This document shows positions 60,919 through 64,000 of a DNA stretch of 64,000 nucleotides, piece after piece. This DNA comes from Pseudomonas cuatrocienegasensis. Lineage in GTDB: Bacteria; Pseudomonadota; Gammaproteobacteria; Pseudomonadales; Pseudomonadaceae. The notes below the pieces were generated by a model. It ran no database searches. It worked only from the letters and a program-made list of their open reading frames with translations, and was not told the origin of the DNA. Every line of letters starts with the position of its first letter. Positions within the stretch are counted from its first letter, which is position 1. The stretch covers positions 1 to 64,000 of the forward strand of contig NZ_FOFP01000014.1 of assembly GCF_900110925.1 (NCBI RefSeq), written 5' to 3'. A program made the translations under genes and the position numbers.

Positions 60919-62678
60919 GTTTTTACTTCCTTGTCAGCGTCTAGCAGGACGGTTCGCACGAAGCGGTTGGTGGTGGCGTAGACAGAAAAGAACTGCGCCA
61001 GTACGGCAGAAAAAAGTACCGGGCTGGCACCGACAAAATGCTCTGGGTCGAGGTTCAGGCGTACTTCCAGGCCGTTGCGCCAGCCGCGCCAGGCGTCCGC
61101 GCCAACATGCGCCATCACCCGTTCGCAGCGCAGTTGCTGGATGCCGGCAATCTGCCGTCGCGCGCTGTTTTCATCGCGCAGGTTGTGCAGGCCCAGCAGC
61201 TCGCGCAGGGCGTCCAGCGCCTGGGGGCCTTCGACCAGAGACAGGTGGTTGAGGGTCAGTTGCGAGACCAGCCGCCAGCGCGATTGCCCCGCCAAATGCG
61301 GCAGGCTTTGCGGGGTGGGTGGCGTCAGCAGGCTGGCCAGGGCTATCGGGCCGGGACGCTCAAAGCCCAGTCGGGTGCCGGCCGGCAGGCGCTCGGCCAG
61401 ATGCCGGTTGGTGCAGCGCAGGTCGGCGGTAAGGCTGTATTCGGGGGCGTCCTGCAACGGGTCGAAGCCGCTGTCCACCAGGCTCAATAACAGGTCGGTG
61501 CCCAGGCGGTTGGGCGTCAGGCCCTGGACCCGCCGCGCGTGCCAGTAGAGGTCCCGGCCTGCTTGATCCTGGCCGTGGCTGTGGCCGTAATAGGCGGGCA
61601 GTGCTTGTACGCCTTTGGCGGACACGCAGCGAACGCTGCGGATGCTGTGGATCTCGACGCTGTTCTCGCGGTGGGCATCGGCCACCAGGCGGTATTCGCT
61701 GCGGGTGCCATCCGGGCGCAACGGCTCGGAGGTGCGCGGGAACAGGTTGATGGCCGGCGCACAACCCAGGCGCAGCTCGCTCGGTTGCAGGTGCAGGCGG
61801 CTCCCAAGTGCACGATCAAAGGTGATGATCACCCGGCATTGGTTGCCGACCGTGGGCGGGGTGAAGGGGATATCGAAAAAGGCGAATTTTTCCGGGAAGG
61901 TGAAGTATTCCGCGAGCAGTCGCAGGCCGGGATGCTGGCCGTCTTCGTCGGGCAGCAGGGCCTGGTCGGCGGCGAAACCGACGATGGCCGGTGCGCCGTG
62001 GCAGGTTTGCAGCGGCTGGCCCGCTGCCGCGCAATAAATGCCCAGGGTGTGCGCGCCGAGCAGATCGTAGAGTGCGGCATTGGTCACCGGCGAGGCGGCA
62101 AGGTGCACACGCAACTGGCGGATGGGCAACTGCGCCCAATCGAATTCGCCCAGGCATTCCAGGCGCAGGCTCAGGGCCGAGCGGGCCAGGGGTTGTTGGG
62201 TAAGGGCGACGGCTTCATCACCGTCGAGCAGGGTCGCTTCGCTGATGCGCAGGGGCCAGAGCATGGCCTCGGCACTGGTGCGCAGGTAGACGCTGGCGCC
62301 TTCGGCGGTGGTGACAAACAGGGGGGTGTCGCGGGGGATGCTAAAGCCTTCAGCCAGGCTGCCCTGGGTCGGGTCTGGGTCGAATTGGACGATGGTACAA
62401 GAGGGCAGCGGGCGTAATGCCAGGGGGTAGAGCTGCTCCAGCAGGGCGTCGCTGAACTGCCCGTAGTCATCGTCCAGGCGGCGTTGCAGGCGGGCGGTGA
62501 GCAGGGAGAAGCCTTCCAGCAGGCGTTCAACGTGGGGGTCTGGGCACTCGCCCGGCGCCAGTTCCAGGCGCCGGGCCACTTTTGGGTAGCGCGCCGCGAA
62601 ACCGCTGCCGGCATGGCGCAGCCAGGTCAGTTCCCGTTGGTAGTAGTCGAGCAGTTCGGCGTCAATCGAGTCGCTCAT
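60882..62678 (-). CDS. tssF: T6SS baseplate protein TssF
   Basis: 598 residues from ATG 62678 (GAGG upstream; the upstream ATG at 62705 is not preferred). Signatures: DAELLDYYQRELTWLRHAGS, FAARYPKVARRLELAPGECP, DPHVERLLEGFSLLTARLQR, LYPLALRPLPSC and the C-terminal RLNLDPEHFVGASPVLFSAV. Forms the wedge with TssG. Overlaps tssE by 17 bases and tssG by 37. Confidence 0.94.
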   Translation of the reverse strand: MSDSIDAELLDYYQRELTWLRHAGSGFAARYPKVARRLELAPGECPDPHVERLLEGFSLLTARLQRRLDDDYGQFSDALLEQLYPLALRPLPSCTIVQFDPDPTQGSLAEGFSIPRDTPLFVTTAEGASVYLRTSAEAMLWPLRISEATLLDGDEAVALTQQPLARSALSLRLECLGEFDWAQLPIRQLRVHLAASPVTNAALYDLLGAHTLGIYCAAAGQPLQTCHGAPAIVGFAADQALLPDEDGQHPGLRLLAEYFTFPEKFAFFDIPFTPPTVGNQCRVIITFDRALGSRLHLQPSELRLGCAPAINLFPRTSEPLRPDGTRSEYRLVADAHRENSVEIHSIRSVRCVSAKGVQALPAYYGHSHGQDQAGRDLYWHARRVQGLTPNRLGTDLLLSLVDSGFDPLQDAPEYSLTADLRCTNRHLAERLPAGTRLGFERPGPIALASLLTPPTPQSLPHLAGQSRWRLVSQLTLNHLSLVEGPQALDALRELLGLHNLRDENSARRQIAGIQQLRCERVMAHVGADAWRGWRNGLEVRLNLDPEHFVGASPVLFSAVLAQFFSVYATTNRFVRTVLLDADKEVKTWSPQAGMPLSL

Positions 62679-63102
62679 GGCGCACCTCGATGCCTTCTGC
62701 AGCATTGTCGATAACGAACACGGCGGGCCAGTGCTGCTGGCCGGCGCGCAGCATGCCGGCGAGGCGTATCAATAAGCGCTGGGGTTGGCCGTGCTGGGTT
62801 TCTATATCCAGTTCGCTCAGTTGCAAGCGGGGTTCAAAAGTCTGTATGGCCAGGCGGATTTCCCGCAGCAGCGTGCGTCGGTCTTCATCGCGCTGGGGCT
62901 GCAGGGCGCTCCAGTCACCTATGCCATAGTCAATCACGCTGAGCGGCGTGCCATGGGTACGGTGCGCACGGCGGGTATTGAGCAGGCGGCCCAGTTCGCA
63001 GCGCACCGACTCGGCGAGGGCGTTCTGATCGAACGCCCGCACGTCTTCTGTCTGGCTGCAAAGACGCTCGAAGAGCGGCGGCTGCGGACTGGCCTGGGGC
63101 AT
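62662..63102 (-). CDS. tssE: T6SS baseplate protein TssE (gp25-like)
   Basis: 146 residues from ATG 63102 (AAGGG upstream; a TTG at 63108 is possible). gp25-like lysozyme family fold: ALAESVRCELGRLLNTRRAH, SVIDYGIGDWSALQ, LLREIRLAIQTFEPRLQLSE. Connects the baseplate to the sheath. Nine bases after hcp. Confidence 0.92.
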   Translation of the reverse strand: MPQASPQPPLFERLCSQTEDVRAFDQNALAESVRCELGRLLNTRRAHRTHGTPLSVIDYGIGDWSALQPQRDEDRRTLLREIRLAIQTFEPRLQLSELDIETQHGQPQRLLIRLAGMLRAGQQHWPAVFVIDNAAEGIEVRHERLD

Positions 63103-63111
63103 GGGCAACCC

Positions 63112-63609
63112 TTACTTGGTGAGTTTGTTGGCGGCGAGGTCCCAGGTGGACGCCGAGGTGCCTTCCTTGGTGCCGTCGTCCTTTTGTGCGGTGAGCTCCC
63201 ATTTGATTTTGGTGAAGTTCATCGACAGGGTTTCCACCGGTTTGCCGCCAGCGCCACCGCTGACGCTGACGTTGGACAGCACCACGTTGTCCAGGGTGTA
63301 GATGATGAAAGGCAGCAGCTTGCCGTCACCTTCGGCGGCGTTACGGCCGATGGTGATCTTGGCAAGGGGTATGGGTTTGCCGGCGCAGCAGTACTCATTG
63401 AGCGTCGGGGTTGAGGTGTCGACGAACTTGGTCACGGTGAACTCGCCGATGTGCGGCTTGCCCGAGGTGCGTTCCGAGTTACTGACATCGTTGGTGACCT
63501 GCATGGCCACGTTGTGGCTGTAGGACATCAGCTCGATCTTGTTGAGGTAACCCTCAAGCAAACTGTCACCTTTGATGGTGTCGCCGAGGTCGAGAATAAT
63601 CGCATCCAT
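63112..63609 (-). CDS. hcp: T6SS tube protein Hcp
   Basis: 165 residues. Hcp fold: MDAIILDLGDTIKGDSLLEG, KIELMSYSHNVAMQVTND, GKPHIGEFTVTKFVDTSTPT and the C-terminal LSMNFTKIKWELTAQKDDGT. Forms hexameric rings in the tube and is secreted. It lies between tssC and tssE, as in the HSI-1 order. A hairpin upstream may uncouple its level from tssC. Confidence 0.94.
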   Translation of the reverse strand: MDAIILDLGDTIKGDSLLEGYLNKIELMSYSHNVAMQVTNDVSNSERTSGKPHIGEFTVTKFVDTSTPTLNEYCCAGKPIPLAKITIGRNAAEGDGKLLPFIIYTLDNVVLSNVSVSGGAGGKPVETLSMNFTKIKWELTAQKDDGTKEGTSASTWDLAANKLTK

Positions 63610-63648
63610 TGCTGCTAACTCCTGGATCGGGAAAAGGGGTATGGAAAG

Positions 63649-63670
63649 GCCCGCAGCGCTAACTGCGGGC
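63649..63670 (-). terminator. Hairpin between tssC and hcp, possible attenuator
   Basis: GCCCGCAG, loop of 6, CTGCGGGC, followed on the minus strand by CTTTCC, a short T-rich run. A partial terminator or RNA-processing site here would help set hcp levels apart from tssC. Confidence 0.5.
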
Positions 63671-63676
63671 TAGGGG

Positions 63677-64000
63677 TCAAGCGGCTACGGGTGGTGGCAA
63701 CTCGGCTACCAGGCGGATCGAGGCGGTCAGCTCCTCCAGCTGGAAGTGCGGGCGCAGGAACACAGTGGCGCGATACACGCCGGGCTTGCCGGCGACCTCG
63801 GCAACGTCCACGCGGGCTTCGCGCAAGGGGTACTGGGCCTTGATTTCCTGGGGGGCGTTGTCGTTGATCAGCACGTAGTCGGCGATCCAGTTGTTCAGGT
63901 AGGTCTGCACGTTGTCGCGGGTCATGAAGCTGCCCACTTTGTCGCGCATGATCACCTTGAGGTAATGGGCGAAACGCGAGGCGGCCAGCACGTAAGGCAA
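63677..64000 (-). CDS. tssC: T6SS sheath protein TssC, C-terminal part (runs off the window)
   Basis: 107 codons to the edge. C-terminal end of the large sheath subunit: YVLAASRFAHYLKVIMRDKV, NVQTYLNNWIADYVLIND, QYPLREARVDVAEVAGKPG and FLRPHFQLEELTASIRLVAE. TssB and TssC assemble the contractile sheath. The start lies beyond position 64000. Confidence 0.95.
   Translation of the reverse strand: MPYVLAASRFAHYLKVIMRDKVGSFMTRDNVQTYLNNWIADYVLINDNAPQEIKAQYPLREARVDVAEVAGKPGVYRATVFLRPHFQLEELTASIRLVAELPPPVAA

Overview
The window reads as a Pseudomonas chromosome of high GC. The evidence is the OprI lipoprotein (83 aa, lipobox and heptad helix), a ThrH-type HAD phosphatase beside cysB, the order tesA / small hypothetical / L,D-transpeptidase / oprI, GTAG-led REP palindromes, and an exaA/ped-type PQQ alcohol oxidation cluster. 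I do not assign a species.

1-8,790: the integrase end of a decayed T7-like (podovirus) prophage, transcribed on the minus strand. It holds two paralogous, overlapping tyrosine recombinases, small membrane proteins, a BRO-N antirepressor broken by an in-frame TAA, a HEPN/DUF4145-like protein carrying RNxxxH, and a T7 gp16-like ejection protein broken by an in-frame TAG. The prophage ends inside tesA; only the 3' half of tesA, with the Asp-His part of the catalytic site, remains at 8,783-9,076.

9,100-28,460: mostly conserved housekeeping genes. They include an L,D-transpeptidase, oprI, a GntP permease, DAHP synthase, PilZ and Usp proteins, cysB, an unusually short cluster-free CysH-like protein, thrH, a YbiT-type ABC-F ATPase, two LysR regulators, TSUP and EamA transporters, pyrF and queF. 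A RAYT pseudogene (28,583-29,113) follows, flanked by the REP family it probably mobilised.

29,186-37,275 and 41,753-51,408: the PQQ-dependent alcohol oxidation system. It comprises an AgmR/ErbR-like regulator, a CXXCW-motif protein, an ABC exporter, a beta-propeller protein, a substrate-binding protein, a small secreted protein, a frameshifted sensor kinase with its response regulator, a Ca-type quinoprotein dehydrogenase (exaA), cytochrome c550 (pedF), a MoxJ-like protein, a SoxYZ-like carrier, a metallohydrolase, a lipoprotein malate:quinone oxidoreductase and a lanthanide-type dehydrogenase (pedH). Several genes carry Hfq/Crc-like A-rich motifs at their translation starts. A GGG-N7-CCC palindrome and a CTACCAAGG motif recur in three of the promoter regions.

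37,276-40,843: an AT-rich island that splits the PQQ cluster. It holds an Abi-alpha (DUF4393) protein and three uncharacterised genes in one orientation. Hairpin-rich repeats sit directly after stop codons, as in an integron gene-cassette array without an integrase.

51,520-64,000: an ssuB remnant, then a T6SS locus. In minus-strand order it reads tssC (partial), hcp, tssE, tssF, tssG, clpV, three AT-rich cargo genes including a nuclease-like and a deaminase-like putative toxin, vgrG and a MORN-repeat protein. A PAAR-like DUF4280 gene converges on them from the plus strand.
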